NCBI GenBank assembly: GCA_944990035.1
Contig: CALYLX010000080.1
Location: 62,001-126,000 of the forward strand
DNA: 64,000 bases
Direction of reading: 5' to 3'
From: Clitopilus passeckerianus
Lineage: Eukaryota; Basidiomycota; Agaricomycetes; Agaricales; Entolomataceae
Shown here one piece after another: positions 34,578 to 50,180 of the stretch. Below the pieces are notes generated by a model, which did no database searches, was not told the origin of the DNA, and was given only the letters and a program-made list of their open reading frames with translations. Each line of letters begins with the position of its first letter. Within the stretch, counting starts at the first letter, position 1. Position numbers and translations under genes: made by a program.

Positions 34578-35266
34578 CTTGGGAATGCTTAACCCCAAGT
34601 CAGCGCAGTTCAGCCATTATAACTGATTTGAAGAATGTATGGTACAACATGTTGGCCATGGCATTGATCCAGTCGGCAGTTTGTCGCTCAAAGAAATCTT
34701 GCGAAGAATATCCGCTCCAGGGGATTGTCGTCGGCTGCGAGCTCGTTGTTGAGGATTTGTGAGAATAAACGACGTCGTCTGGAAGGTCCAGGTACTATTA
34801 TAGGCTACTTCGTTGTCAACATACTGGTCACCGACGTCGAGTGCGGAAAACTGCAGATCACCTGATAATTGGCACCGAAGCACCTTCCGGTCTCCTGCAA
34901 ACCGCATCGACCGGAGTGGACCGTGAAATGGATTGTATTGAGGATTCACATGTGTGACGGCCCGAAAACGTCCCGTCAACTTCAACTTCCCACCACCACG
35001 GAACACAATGATCCTGTGGCAGTGTTTCCCCAGAAAATCGTACAGAGTCTGGCGTCTGAAGAGATGATCCGACGCGTTCGTGTTGTTTGTGCGTTTATTT
35101 GGCTGCATCCAAAAAGCCTGAGTTCACAAGGCTGGATGTCTGGCAACTTTCCTCCCATTACGTTTACAATTCATAACAAAGTGTACGCATTGCGACCAAT
35201 TGCAACCGACAGAATTTCACGGTAGACAGCCGAATAATTATCATGCATCGTCTCCTAGAATTCAGC
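34578..35266. other. intergenic between mannanase and GST pseudogene
   Basis: A 163-codon minus-strand frame (34617-35108) and a 118-codon plus-strand frame overlap without motifs. I treat both as chance. The mannanase promoter lies at the left end. Confidence 0.45.
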
Positions 35267-36152
35267 ATGGATCTCAACCTTTACGGATCCCCAATGTCGA
35301 CCTGTACCCTCCGCGTTAGGGCTTATCTCCACGGAAGGAAGATACCGATTGAGTTTGTCTTGGTCGGCTTAGCGGAAAAGGGCAGAAGGCTCCTGAATTT
35401 CCTCCAAAAACAGCCATTTGGCTGAGGTTCCGGTCAAGGTGAGTTTAGAAAGTCCGAATCTCTTTTTGCGCATATAGTCATTGTTCTGTCATAGGACGAT
35501 AATGGTTTCACTGTGTATGAGAACGGTGCAATTATTCGCTACTTCGAAGCCAAGCACTGAGGTCAATCCCCTCAACTTACTCCCAGCAGAGCCGATTTGC
35601 AGGCCAAAGCTCTTTACGAGCAAGGTGCCTCTATAGAGCTGATCAGCTTCGAACAATCTACTTCTAAGATATATTTTGAGAATATCATTAAAGTGTGAGT
35701 TCAAGTAGCTATCTTTGAAAGAGTAGTGAAGAGATCTCTCATATTTTCTTAGTCGCTCTGGCAGGAAGGCCGATCAAGGATTGGTCGACAACTCGCTCGC
35801 CCAGCTTCACGCTAAATTGAATTCATATGACGTTATTCTTTCCAAGCATAGCGGAAATGTGAGTCGTTCTCGTTTGTTCTCTGCGAAATCTTCTGAATTC
35901 ACGCATGTATCCACATCAGGACTACACCCTTGCCGACCTCTTTCACCTTCCCTACGGTGACGGCCCCTTCCTCGCTGGATACATCGTTCTGTTGGACGCT
36001 TCTCGCCCAAATGTCGTTAGGTCGATATTCAACTAAATCCGCATTCATGATAGAAATCTGACCAGCAATTGAATAGGTGGTGGAAACAGATTTCTAGCAG
36101 AGAGGCCTGGGCGCATGTGAAAGGTGGAGTCGGAACCACCACCTCGTACTAG
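35267..36152 (+). pseudogene. phi-class GST pseudogene, GST3
   Basis: It has the same five-exon layout as its neighbours, starting MDLNLYGSPMSTC. Exon 1 has a frameshift with a TGA (35423-35425) inside the conserved PFGQVP loop. Exon 2 has a TGA (35558-35560) where the paralogues continue AKYTN, and the glutathione-site SRAI is NGAI. The exon 3-5 motifs LADLFHLPYGDG, RPNVV and RWWKQISSREAW are still readable, and the ending TTTSY resembles GST2. Decay is recent. An alternative short product from exon 1 cannot be functional, because it lacks the glutathione site. Confidence 0.8.
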
Positions 36153-36901
36153 GCGTACACACTACAAAAGACTGAACAAAAGGCTGGAATGTAGGACACA
36201 ATAAACATGTAAACACTAGTAAGTTAGCTCAGGAACGGAAAATCAATGAAACCAAGGGTTGCGTGGGGAGCTATGGTGGATACAATAGGTAGAGCGTCGG
36301 GACACATATCGGGCTGCATTATTTCAGATCACGACCCAGGAGGAGAAATCGGAGCTCAGGAGAGTTTGAACGCATGCGGGGATATACCATGTAGGAAACA
36401 TCTAGAATGCCGACGGCGCCGACGCGACGCGCAAGCAAGGATCACGGCGCCTGCAAATTCAGTCACGTGAAGCCACATTGGATGAATAAACCTGGATCGC
36501 GTTCTCCTCTTTTCAGAGCTTTTCGACGCGTCAACCTGTTGATTCTACTCCTGGTTCCTACGAAACGTGACGATCTTACAGGGAACTTTCCCATACTCTG
36601 CGTATTTGGCTCTGTAACTCGTCCTAGAAAGATATTTCAGCATAAGCAGCGATGAGTCTCTGATGGCTGCCCGTCCAGCCGCCCTTGGACACTCTGCCAA
36701 TAGTATCCGCTTATCCGCTCGCTGCCTCATTTCTGAAGACATGATTTGATTGAATCCATCACCAAGTTCTGGGAGATCAGTCCTGCTAGAGGGGTATATA
36801 AGAGGCTGAAGATCAATATCATGTCTAGCAACATCGCCTGCGCTACTGCACTCGAAACAAGTTCACACTCTCCAGTTCACCCCTAACTCTGCTAAGCAAC
36901 C
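36153..36901. other. intergenic, promoter of GST4 at the right end
   Basis: No gene seen. TATATAA at 36795-36801 lies 101 bases before the GST4 ATG. Confidence 0.5.
36795..36801 (+). promoter_or_regulatory. TATA box of GST4
   Basis: TATATAA in GGGGTATATAAGAGG, at nearly the same distance from the ATG as in GST2. Confidence 0.55.
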
Positions 36902-37833
36902 ATGGTTCTCAAGCTCTTTGCTCATCAAATGTCCACCTGCTCTCGTCGCGTGGCTCTATATCTCTACGAGAAGAAGATCCCCTTCGAGTTCGTCAACATG
37001 GATCTCTTCAAAGGCGAGCACAAAGCACCTGATTATGTCCAAGGCAAACATCCTTTCGGACAAGTTCCCGTCATAGTTAGTTCCCGCCCGTTAATCATGT
37101 CGAGCAGCATGCTAATCATATGCATCAGGAGGATGACGACGGAATCATCGTGTATGAGAGCCGCGGTATTATCCGATACCTCGAGGCCAAGTACACGAAT
37201 AAGGCGCCTCAACTTGCCCCGAATCCTGCAAACCTCGCTGCTTATGCGCGATTCGAACAAGCTGCATCAGTCGAATTATCAAACTTCGACCCCTTTGCAG
37301 GCAGGGTTCATTTCGAGAAGCTTACCAAACCGTGCGTCCTCCTCGTAATTAGCACTGCATTGCGCCTTCCTTACGTCCGTTAAAGGCATCTTGGTCTCGA
37401 AACGAATGAAATTTTGTTAGCAGATATCATCAAGACCTTGGAGGCGAAACTGAACGGATATGAGGTTATCCTTTCGAAGCAGAAATATCTTGCCGGTGAC
37501 GTATGTTCATTTCTTTCGCCGGCTATGCAGATACCCTCTTTTTTTTTTAATTAGTTTCATTATATTGATTCTGACGTACTTTATGCTAGGAATACACCTT
37601 GGCTGACCTGTTTCATCTTCCGTACGGTGAAGGGCTCACAGAGGCTGGCTATAACCTCTTGCAAGATGAAACGAAGCGTCCCAATGTTGCAAGGTTCGTG
37701 ATCGGCCGAAAGCTTTCGCCGCTCTCCCCATTGAGTACTGAATGCTATCCATAGATGGTACAAGGATATCTCGGGAAGGGAGGCCTGGGCCAAAGTCAAG
37801 CAGCAAGGCATCCAGACTACGCTTTCTGACTGA
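36902..37833 (+). CDS. phi-class glutathione S-transferase, GST4 (224 aa)
   Basis: Five exons (36902-37075, 37129-37331, 37386-37500, 37590-37693, 37755-37833) join in frame. Motifs: MVLKLFA, Ser11 in MSTCSRR, KHPFGQVPVI, VYESRGIIRY (Gly for the usual Ala), FEQAASVELSNFDPFAG, LSKQKYLAGD, LADLFHLPYGEG and RPNVARWYKDIS (Tyr for the second Trp). It is the longest of the three intact members. It is expected to act in the cytosol in detoxification, as is known for fungal phi GSTs; its substrate is unknown. Confidence 0.92.
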
Positions 37834-38861
37834 AGGGCCAGCCACACGGCGGAGGATGGCGTTGTTCAAGGATGTGGCTATTCATTCTGATGGACATTTT
37901 TCACTTTCCAGTGAGAGAGTCAATGGGAGTAGTTATATTCGGTCGTGTTGTATACTTTTCTCTGAAGGCTCGTTTCCGACACGGTGACCGCGCCTAGACC
38001 GCTCTAATGTCGCATAAACGATTTCATAACATAGATTCTTCTGACGTGTTTTCATTTCCCACTTGACAGAAGACCACAATTCTTCGTGTCCTCCAGTACA
38101 CACCTGACGCGTCTCGTGTCTGCGCCGCCCCACCAAAGTTGTGTAAAAGGAAGCGCCTGGACCATCTGACGAATTTTATGAAATTCAGTATTTCCCTCGC
38201 TTGTGATTCCGATATCAGTTGGAGTCTGGCGATCTAATCATCGTGGAGAGATTAGATTTAGCAACTTGTGAGCCTATGTTAGTCTCTCTCCCGCCTCTCC
38301 TCTCCCATCTATCCTTTTTCATGAGACCGCAAGGGACTCGATGCCGCCATATGCATTGCCAAAAAGCCGCCACTGCGACACTACGACAATTTTGGGTCAA
38401 TGAATCCACGTGCCATCAAATGTTGTATCATTCATCGCGGCTTTCTGGGGAAATTTGATGTTGGAAGATGGTCATCGAATACGAAGGGCCTAAAGGAGAA
38501 TAAGGCACTACCCCGCATTGGACGTGGGCGCCTCCTGATGGATGAACAAACTGTGCTACCCATCAATCCAAGTCCCTGAAAAATGCAGTTCCAATGGATG
38601 CTTGTGGAATCTGGCGCCTCATCCCTCATCCCTGAAAGAAGGAAGCACGCCCTGTGTCCCGCCTCGAGGCAGATCAAGAAGATTCCTGTCGAGTGAGTAT
38701 ATGATCTGGTCTCACACTCCAAAGATGTCTCCTGCCCAACTTTCCCTCATCCACGTCGCTTCTAAATTGTCTCCCCTATATCCTGATTGCCCTCTCCAAC
38801 GGCATTGTTGATTAAACCGAATTAAGCCTTACTTTTTCGATCAGTCCTCGATCAGGGAAAC
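37834..38861. other. intergenic
   Basis: About 1 kb with no frame above 96 codons and no motif. It separates the GST array from the carbohydrate block. Confidence 0.5.
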
Positions 38862-40212
38862 ATGTCAAGCTTCCCCACAAAAGCGAACATTGAACATGGT
38901 CCTGCCAATCCTTACCCTCGTCTAAATATTACGACGACCACCAAGAGCGGGACCAGCTCTGATACCCTCTTTTCTTCTATACCCTCTTCAACCATTGACG
39001 CAGTCACCTCCGAGTTGACTCACATGGCTTGTTCTTCTGATACCCCAAGCTCGAGCTCGAGCCAGCGTCCTCAATACTCGTCGTTGTATGAGCGTCTCAT
39101 TTCTAAGGACAGACACCTCCTCTTTGGTGAACCAGTAAGGAGTCCTGTGTTGTCGAGTTCCCCTCCGAGTAACCAAGTGCGTCCTTTGTACCTTCCTCTT
39201 GTTTTCAGTACCGATGCCTTTCCCCTTGGTTAGTGGATGCCAGCGGCCAAGCCTCTCACCTCGTTGCACAAAATTGAAAGCCCACGCTCCAAGCGCCCTG
39301 TCTCATTCTCAGGGTTCTCTTCTACACCACCGGCGTCATCCAGCCTTGAAACGTCACAGGAGAAGCAGCCAGAAATTGCCCATCCTCAACCATCCTCTCA
39401 ACAGTCGTTCGTTGACGACTGGGCGTCTCAGTGGACATTCGACTTCGACTCCCATTCACAGCCTCAGGGAGGGGATAATATGAACGTAAGTACCAATATG
39501 ACCAAACGCGGCGGACTATCTCCATACTAACTCCTGAACTCCTCACCCTCTAGGACTTTCACACTTTCACCGACGTCAGTACTTCCACCTCAGTAAATCC
39601 CGGAGCATCGTCCAGCCGGCAGTCGCAGAACAACGCTGTCCATTCTACCAACCACAACTCGTCTCAATTCTATGGTGCTCGGCTATCCACGTATTCCGAA
39701 TTCGCCGCTCATATAGCCGTGTACTCCCAACCACGACCAGCCACGAACGCGTCGACAGCTCAACCAAATGCGAAGACTGGTTTACCACCGCCGATTCAAG
39801 AGTCGCACGAGCAGTCTCCACCAGGCTCTGCCTCGCCGGAGTCACTGACCGACTCGCATTCGGGCCCTCCGACACCAGAGAGCTATACGGTGACGATGAT
39901 GCCAAATACGAAGAAACCTGAGCGTCAGCGAAGTCTAAATGGGAAACGTGGTTCCCTTGGACCCTCATGCTCCACCTGCCGAGATCGAAAGATACCATGC
40001 ACGGGTCCGCAGGAGGGTCGTTCGGATGCACGATGCAGGTCAGTTCATTTATTTTACTTGATCGCAGTGTGTCAGCTTCTGAGTACGTGTGATGTAGTCA
40101 TTGCGCTCGACGTCAAGGGACATGCGAATATCCATCGGATCCAATCCCCATTCATAAGCGAGGAAGGAAGAAGGCAGCAGGTCGCAGCCACGAGGTGGGA
40201 AAGGCAGGTTGA
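38862..40212 (+). CDS. putative Zn2Cys6 transcription factor (388 aa)
   Basis: Exons 38862-39176, 39234-39485, 39554-40038 and 40098-40212 join in frame. The first 300 residues are Ser/Thr/Pro/Gln-rich and look disordered, with one Trp-rich patch (DDWASQWTFDFD) that could be an activation segment. The six-Cys cluster lies near the C-terminus and spans the last intron: CSTCRDRKIPC, then a gap of 11 and CSHCARRQGTC. This matches CX2CX6CX11CX2CX6C exactly. A basic stretch, HKRGRKKAAGR, follows. Zn2Cys6 proteins are fungal DNA-binding regulators; the cluster is usually N-terminal, so the C-terminal place is unusual. The protein would act in the nucleus. Its neighbours suggest a role in sugar use, but that is inference. 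Confidence 0.8.
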
Positions 40213-41033
40213 ATGGCGGATGGTGCACGAGCACTGGATTGGCTGCGTCGTCATACCCTTTCATTTTCCTATTATTGACATCACCTGCTTGATTTCGCTA
40301 TTTTGCTTTTTATTGCGCTGTGTCTAGTCCGTTCTGCACACTAGTTTTATTGTGTTCCCAGTGTTGTTGATACACACGAATGAATTCTCAGGCACTGAGT
40401 ATGGATCTACATGACATGTGTGTTACGTTGCTCGCACTTCTTGCGTGGGATTGTCCTTGCTGTCTCCTGTTGCGAATGGTATGGCATTGCCTCCCGCGTT
40501 CTCGTCGGATATATCCCTCTATGAGCTAACAAGAGCGAGGGGCTACAGTTCCTGGTGGAGAACGGTGTGCGGCCATGACAAGTGACCTGCGCAGTTCTCT
40601 ATGGAACATGGCCTTAATGGTCCAACGACGCCGCTGGGGCTGACTTCGATCGGTAGACTCTGCATGGCAAGGGTGGCGTCTCAACCACCTGGATATGATC
40701 GGCGGGGAAGAGGAGTAAAGACCTGACATACCAGATGCTGTCAGATGGGACTATTTCAGGGAACGATCATCACCGGTTACTAGATGCAAAAGCTCCATCT
40801 CAGCTATGTACGAGCAGACGCAGTAGAGCGAACTAGAACCCTGCATAAATGAATCAACCTTCGCACGCAGCCGGCGAGGGCTCGCCGGTGAATTCGTGAG
40901 GTCGGTCTTTTAACGAATTGGGCTAATGAATTCCAAGGTGGAACAGAGTCTGGTCAAAGTATAGGGGTCCCATAGGAGGCGTAAAGGCCAGAAAGACTTG
41001 GGAAGAACATATAGAACGGAATGGATGATCCAA
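40213..41033. other. intergenic between convergent genes
   Basis: 3' flanks of the Zn2Cys6 gene and of the transporter gene. Nothing recognisable. Confidence 0.5.
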
Positions 41034-44000
41034 TTATGCATGCTCAAGTGATCCCTTCTCGTCAGATTTCTCATTGACATGCATCCCCTTTCCTCCATCT
41101 TCGGTGAGTTGGCCAGGGACGAAAGTGCCTAGTGCGAGAGAAACAGAGTTGACAGATGACGTGAGTGGATAATTATGGAATATACCTTCACGAAGCTCAT
41201 TTTCGGCCGCGAGACGATCCTTGGCTTTAGCGAATTGGGTTCCTGGGACGAACAGCGGTGCATTCTCAAACAGGGCGTCCATTTCTGTGGGTGGCGTTGA
41301 GTCTATGTTTGCGGGGTATAGCACATGACTGATCCTCACCTTCCAGACGTCTGCCTGTAGTTTCCTGTGGCGACGAATGTCAAACTTTATTTCTTGGATT
41401 GTTGAACCTTGTAGGTGAGCGACTTACCGGGTAAAATGACCACACAAATAGAGCACTATCGGAACATAAATGAACTAGACTCTTAAGTTCTGAGGCTGCA
41501 AGACTCACTTCGTATGGCTGCAAATTGCAAACACGAGATCTTCGACAAACAATTAGCATGTTTCAATACATACAACCATATGGGACCTACAGTATCTAGG
41601 GCGGCTTTAGAGTCGAAAGTGGTAATAAACAATGAAATGACTCACTTCCATCCGATAGCTCCGAATGCTTTCGGCGTCACTTGAGCGATAAAGCTAGATA
41701 GATCAAGCTTAAGAGCCAGGCCCTACCAAGCCGAAATCACGAAAATTTCTTACAAGTTCGAGAGCCAGGAAGATGAGCTTGTGATGGCCGTGCTCTTCGC
41801 TCTTGTGCGTGTCGAGAAAATTTCGGCGGGGTATGCCCAGGAGAGCGGACCGATACAAGCGGAGAAGAAGAAATTGAATACCCAAGTGCTACATAATGCA
41901 ATCGTCAGAGGGAGCATCATAGATATAGCGCAGGACACATACGTTACTAAAGGTGTGCAAGTTCAGCCCTGAATAGCCTTGAGATGAGCTTGAGTGAATT
42001 GACACTTACTGATGAAGATCTATACATATGGCACGACAAGTCAGCTGGATGGTTCGGGGGCGACAGAAGGGTACACACATAATGAGCCTGGGGGCGCAGG
42101 TTCAATCAATACATGAATAACACGCAAAATAGTCTTATAGACACATTTACTCACAGCATCGCTATGGGAGGTTGGGGCGTGGTGAGATGCGGCGTCAAAA
42201 AGCGATCTCAAAAGTACTCACTTATCCACGGTTCCGGGCCATCGTGCCATAAGAATGGACCCTACCACGAATGAAAGCCCAGATGCAATATTTCCAATAA
42301 TGAGTGGCCTGCGACGACCGGTGTGGTCTATCCAGAGCACGCAGCAAGCTTCTCCAACCAAAGCAATCACACTGTTGATTGACTGGAAGAGGAGGATACG
42401 CGTCGGTGTAAAGCCCATCTGGTCAAAGCCACAGTCAGAATGTGATGAATAACGATAGTAATCCACCGAACCGTTTGGAAGATCTGCGAAAGTGTCGTTA
42501 GTCACGGGTGACCAGAAGTGAGCTATAAAGTACGCACCGTGGTGGAGTAGTATTGAATAGCGCTGACGCCTAGACGAGTATGAGAGTGTGTATGTGTGGA
42601 CGAGATGGGATGGGATGCTCGTACCAGTCATCTGTACAGAGAACTGCAGAATATAACTATGTACGGTGATGTGAGTCAAGGGATTATTGATGAAAAGGAA
42701 GGTCGCATACCCAAGGCTGAGGCGACGGAAGTTGCTTGGGACGACGAACAGCTCTTTCCAACTTCTCAAGGCTCAGCAGCGGACGACATACGGATACCAC
42801 GGGAACTTACGTAGATTCACCAATTTCCTTGGCCTTGTCGATTTCGGCCTGAATATCCTCCATCTGAGAAACGACGAATTGGTCGTTGATGTTTCCCCTA
42901 GCATGCAATCGAGCAAGGGTGTGGCGAGCTAGGGTCCATGGGTTAGCCTTCTTCAGCAATGACGGGCTCAAAACTGACCTTCTTCAAACTTTCCCTTCTC
43001 AGCTAGCCATCGCGGTCTGAAGACAATTTTGAGCGAATAGTACCGGAAAACGGAAGTCACTTACGATTCAGGCAGGAGCATCACGAATGCAATAAGTGGT
43101 AGAGCGGGTACGATCTGTTCATGTTTTATGTGAGTTGGTCGTCGTCGCCAGGCGCCATGCGCTCCTACCTGGATGCCTAAAGGTATTCTCCACTCTGCCT
43201 GTTTCCCTGATAGGCCTGCAGAAGTCCCGTACGTCTGAGAAATGTTTGTAAATCTTCTGACTCGTGACGGCTGTAGATGTACCCACAATCCAGGATGCCA
43301 CGAAGGCTGTCGGTTTAAACAGGTTAATTTCCCAAGAAGACTGAGGGTAGGAGATTGAACTCTACCTCCAATACCCAGCATGAACTGTAGCGAGTGGTGA
43401 GCAGTCTGCAATAAATTCCCAGGTTTCGGCTTACCTGTTGAAGGGTCGTGAGCCGACCACGAATACTGGGATGAGCGATTTCGGCCTGGATGTGGTCAGC
43501 AGAGGAATTACGAAGGGAGCGGAGTCGCGTACTTGATATAGAGGGGCAAGGTCAGACATGATACCAACGCCAAAACCTGGCCAAATTAGATAGGAATGAA
43601 ATGAGGTGTGCGTCAACGCACCTGCGAAGAAACGTCCTGAGAGCATGAAGTCCATGTTCCTGGCGCCGGTCTGCAGAGCTCCGCCCAAACTAATCGTGGG
43701 GTTAGCCAATGTCAGGAGATACGAAATAGGACTGGACGTACACATAGATGATAGCTCCCATCTGTATGGTCTTGCGTCTTCCAAACCGATCGGCCAAATA
43801 TGCCACAGGAAACATGCCGAAGAAGCTGGAAGAGGGTCAATGCTTGAGTTCGCTGGGAAGGAGGAATGCAGCGAACCATCCAAGGACTGTCATATTCGGT
43901 CAGGATGAAGATGGTGTATTACGGAGGGTCAGAACATACCGAATATACTAGCGATTAGGCCTTGGAGGTCAGGATTATTGAAGCGGCTTCCCATGGTATT

Positions 44001-44231
44001 CTGAGGATCGAGGTCACTAAATGAAAGAGGAAGCCGAGGTGTTGGTCGCCCACCTGAAAATCCTTTGCCGGCAGAACCCCAGCAATAACACCAAGATCAT
44101 AGCCAAAGATAATAGAACCGAGACCTGCGAAGGCGTTGAGTCAGTATGGCTGCTTTCCACTGAGGGTCAATGAAGGACGTACTGGCGAATAGGCCACATA
44201 GCCAAGTATAAACCTTCGGCGGAAGAGACAT
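41034..44231 (-). CDS. MFS sugar transporter
   Basis: Starts MSLPPKVYTWLCGLFA and ends SLEHA with TAA at 41034. It is split into many small exons by introns of about 50 bases. I followed motifs in family order: FGYDLGVIAG in helix 1, FFGMFPVAYLADRFGRRK (the loop 2-3 motif), GFGVGIMSDLAPLYQAEI in helix 4, the segment after HPSIRGRLTTLQQ, WRIPLGIQ, LPESPRW, the second-half WIDHTGRRRPL, GPLSWAYPAEIFSTRTRAKS and the end motif ETTGRRLEEMD. These mark a 12-helix plasma-membrane sugar porter. Exon 43877-43886 is only ten bases long. The sugar is unknown. It lies 382 bases downstream of the arabinofuranosidase gene on the same strand. I did not fix every middle exon, so the outer coordinates are firmer than the inner ones. 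Confidence 0.85.
43877..43886 (-). other. 10-base exon of the transporter gene
   Basis: TCCTTGGATG between GT-AG introns on both sides joins IF to C-FFGMF and restores VLGC, the usual helix sequence before the loop motif. Confidence 0.7.
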
Positions 44232-44612
44232 CGTGGTAGCCTTCGCGGTGGGAGGAGGCGGCGGTCAGCTGAGCCTTGCACATCCTCGACATGAGGTTTT
44301 ATCTGGATAAATACTCAAGCCTGTTCGTGGAGAACGATGGTTAGCCGGTTGGCGGGGTGAGGCGGGCCGGCAAAACCTACACATGACCGACTGATCGGCC
44401 TACTTTACCTCTCAGCGAGGCGGTTGGTGGGGTTCGTATTGACGCGTCTTTCTCCTTGCCCCGCAGACCGTGTCCCACGGGGAACCATATCAAGGTACAG
44501 CACCCGATGAGTCGCACATTCCAGCTCATCCCGCGGGTTCGTGAAGGTCACAACTCGACAAGGTAGATAACATGGTTTGCATTCAAGGAAGTTCTAGTAG
44601 GAAAAAACATGC
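44232..44612. other. intergenic, promoter of the transporter
   Basis: 381 bases between the GH51 stop and the transporter ATG, containing several CGG- and CCG-rich patches. No gene. Confidence 0.45.
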
Positions 44613-47674
<3,062 letters not shown>

Positions 47675-49652
47675 TCATGCCTCATGCCTCCCAGTTTTCG
47701 CACCCATATCTTGATTCCAGAAAAAATTCCACACACTGGGTAGGATCTTAGCTTTTGGCGGGAGCTCGATACCCAGGGGGAACGAGAACATGTCCTCGGG
47801 GTCATATTTTTGTTTCAGCTGTTGCAGCTTGGGGTAATGTTTGCCGTAATATAGGTGTTGCCCTGTTGGAGATAGCGGTATGAGAAATGTCGTAGCTGAG
47901 GATGTGAAGTGTAGGACATACAATTCTGTAACCTGTCGTCTAGGTAGTTGGGGTAGGCGCCGTAGTTCCAGCCTGGGGGGCTGTTGGATATTATGTTGTT
48001 GAATAGGCCTAGTAGAGGAGAATTTAGGGAAGGCGGCTGGTGGGTGAGAGGAAAGGCGCTTACGATCGAGGTACTCGTAGGCAACATCTTCCGAGGGTAG
48101 TTGAGGTTCCTCGTCAAGAGCATTACACTCGAACGTATACAGCGTATCCCGATGCGCAAACGCACTATCATCCAACTCGACAGCATTGACGGTCGAGTTG
48201 GGACCACCATACAGCTCCAAGATACAGCTTGACGGCTGAAAAAATTCCACAACGTCCCAATCAGCCTCTTATTCCATCCCTATTCAAGCAAAAAAAGCAC
48301 TTACCAAAGGAAAACTAAACGCATCCTCCCCAAAAAACCTCACTAAAGCCTCAACCGCCCCCCTCGTCAACGGGCTCCCCTCCGGCGCCATCAACGACTT
48401 CACATAAAACGGCACCGACGGCAACGCCGTCTCCGTCAACGAATGGCTCCCAGTAAACTTCCCCATCAAATACAGCGTATGTATCCACGTCCCAGTCTTT
48501 AGCTCAATATCATAGCTGACCGGAAAACTATCCAATAAGGGCTTCATCACGTCGTAGAGTCCATTGTATTCGGCGTGCCAGCCGCCCATGACGAAGAGCC
48601 GTACGTGGCCGAGGGCACGCCCGGGGGCGATGACGAGGTTCATACCGAGGTGTGGGGGGATGGAGCTGAGAACGAAGGATTGGTAGGCGAGGATGGAGGT
48701 GGTGGCGGAGGAGATGGGGATGTCCCATTTGTAGGTGAAGTAGGTCACGGTTGGGGGTGCCGGGAAGGTTTGGAAGGTGAAGGAGGTGGTTATTCCGTAG
48801 GAGCCTCCTGCGCCTCTCATTGCCTATAGAAGACGATTAGTTGAAGGAAGTGGAGGCAGGGAAGAGAGGAGAGGGAGGCTTACCCAGAAGAGATCTGGAT
48901 TTTCTTGCTTTGAAGCTGTGACGATGGTGCCGTTTGCTAGCACGACCTCCATCGATTTTATCCGATCGAGTGTGAGTCCCCACATCCTATTAGTGTATCC
49001 AGAACCGCCATATGCTGGAGCAAACAACGTCAGATCAGGGCAGCAAGAAGGAGCAGAGAAAGCCGACATACATGCATGACCACCAAGACCAACATCTGGG
49101 CACGTTCCATGCGGCAGAGCTTTTCCAGCGTCGTTCAGCTTGAGTGCAACTGTTCCGAGCTTATTGCCAGGTCCAATAACGGCAACGCCGGTCTCTGGGT
49201 CAACCTCAATCCCCGAAAGGTTCTTGAGGTCGATGACAACATCTCCACTTTTACGGCCACCGAGGCTGTTTCCGATGTAGGAATGCTAGCAACAAATCAT
49301 ATAAGCTACTAGCAAAAGGTTTTGCAACGAGAAGACGTACCCCTCCAGAACGTGCTACTACATGTACGCCCTCCGCTTTTGCCAGCTGGACTATTGCAGC
49401 AACGTCTTCTGCATTTGCAGGGTACGTAATGGCAGCAGGTTGGTGAGGATACCGTGAATTATCTGAGATATCTGGTAAGCAGTCACACAAAGAATAAGCA
49501 AGAAAAAAGAACTTACAAACTTTCCCAGCTTCAGGATACCCATCATCCCCAGGAAATAGCGCTTTTATCCCAGCACTTCTCAAACTTTTCTGCAGTAAAC
49601 CCGCCTTCACGAGCCCGAGCCCAAAGAAAGCCCCAATAAACCGTAGAAGCAT
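47675..49652 (-). CDS. secreted FAD-linked oligosaccharide oxidase, AA7/BBE type (522 aa)
   Basis: Eight exons (49517-49652, 49341-49462, 49072-49285, 48884-49014, 48305-48823, 48064-48235, 47922-48008, 47675-47862) join in frame. A signal peptide (about 1-17) is followed by a PCMH-type FAD domain and a C-terminal berberine-bridge segment (YYGKHYPKLQQLKQKYDP and following). His87 in RSGGHS and Cys148 in HGTCPDVGLGGHA match the two residues that bind FAD covalently in glucooligosaccharide oxidase, with the same spacing of about 60. Such enzymes oxidise the reducing end of oligosaccharides to lactones and release hydrogen peroxide outside the cell. The exact sugar is unknown; an alkaloid role is unlikely in this setting. 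Confidence 0.9.
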
Positions 49653-50180
49653 GGAAAATCTCGAGGGGTCCCGTCGTGGTGGTTGTTGTTCCTTATGTAT
49701 GGAAACCCACAGCCATCCCCTGCCGAGCCTGGACGCCGTTGAAGAGCGGAAGTGTTGCTTGTCGCCGTGAGTTGAGCGCTGCCATCAATGTTGGGTCGAA
49801 ACCTTGATGAGCAGGTTGTATGAAGCATAGCCACGTCACGTGCTAGGCGTGGCGAGACGTCGGGACGCGTCGAGAATTCCCAGCTATGGTAAAAGACGGA
49901 GACAAGGGAGTTGAGGTCTTCAAAAGAATCTAAACCTCCTTCTTATAATCATAGGGAAGTGCAAACACGAATACTTTATCCGTTGAAGTTAGGAGATCCC
50001 AGTGCCCAATTATGAAGTACCTTACCAAACAACCTACGCTTCCAAACGCCTAGACCGGACCATATCCATACACTCGAAAAAGCCAAAAGCTGCTATGCAG
50101 CCCCGGGCCAATAATAATTACCAGTAGATATAAAGCGTCAATATAGTCTATCCTAGAGTTATAAAACCAAACCAAAACGT
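49653..50180. other. intergenic
   Basis: Oxidase promoter and 3' flank of the cyclophilin gene. Nothing else seen. Confidence 0.5.

Noticed and set aside
34617..35108. 163-codon minus-strand frame between the mannanase and the GST pseudogene
   Set aside because: No domain or signal peptide, and an overlapping frame on the other strand; likely chance.
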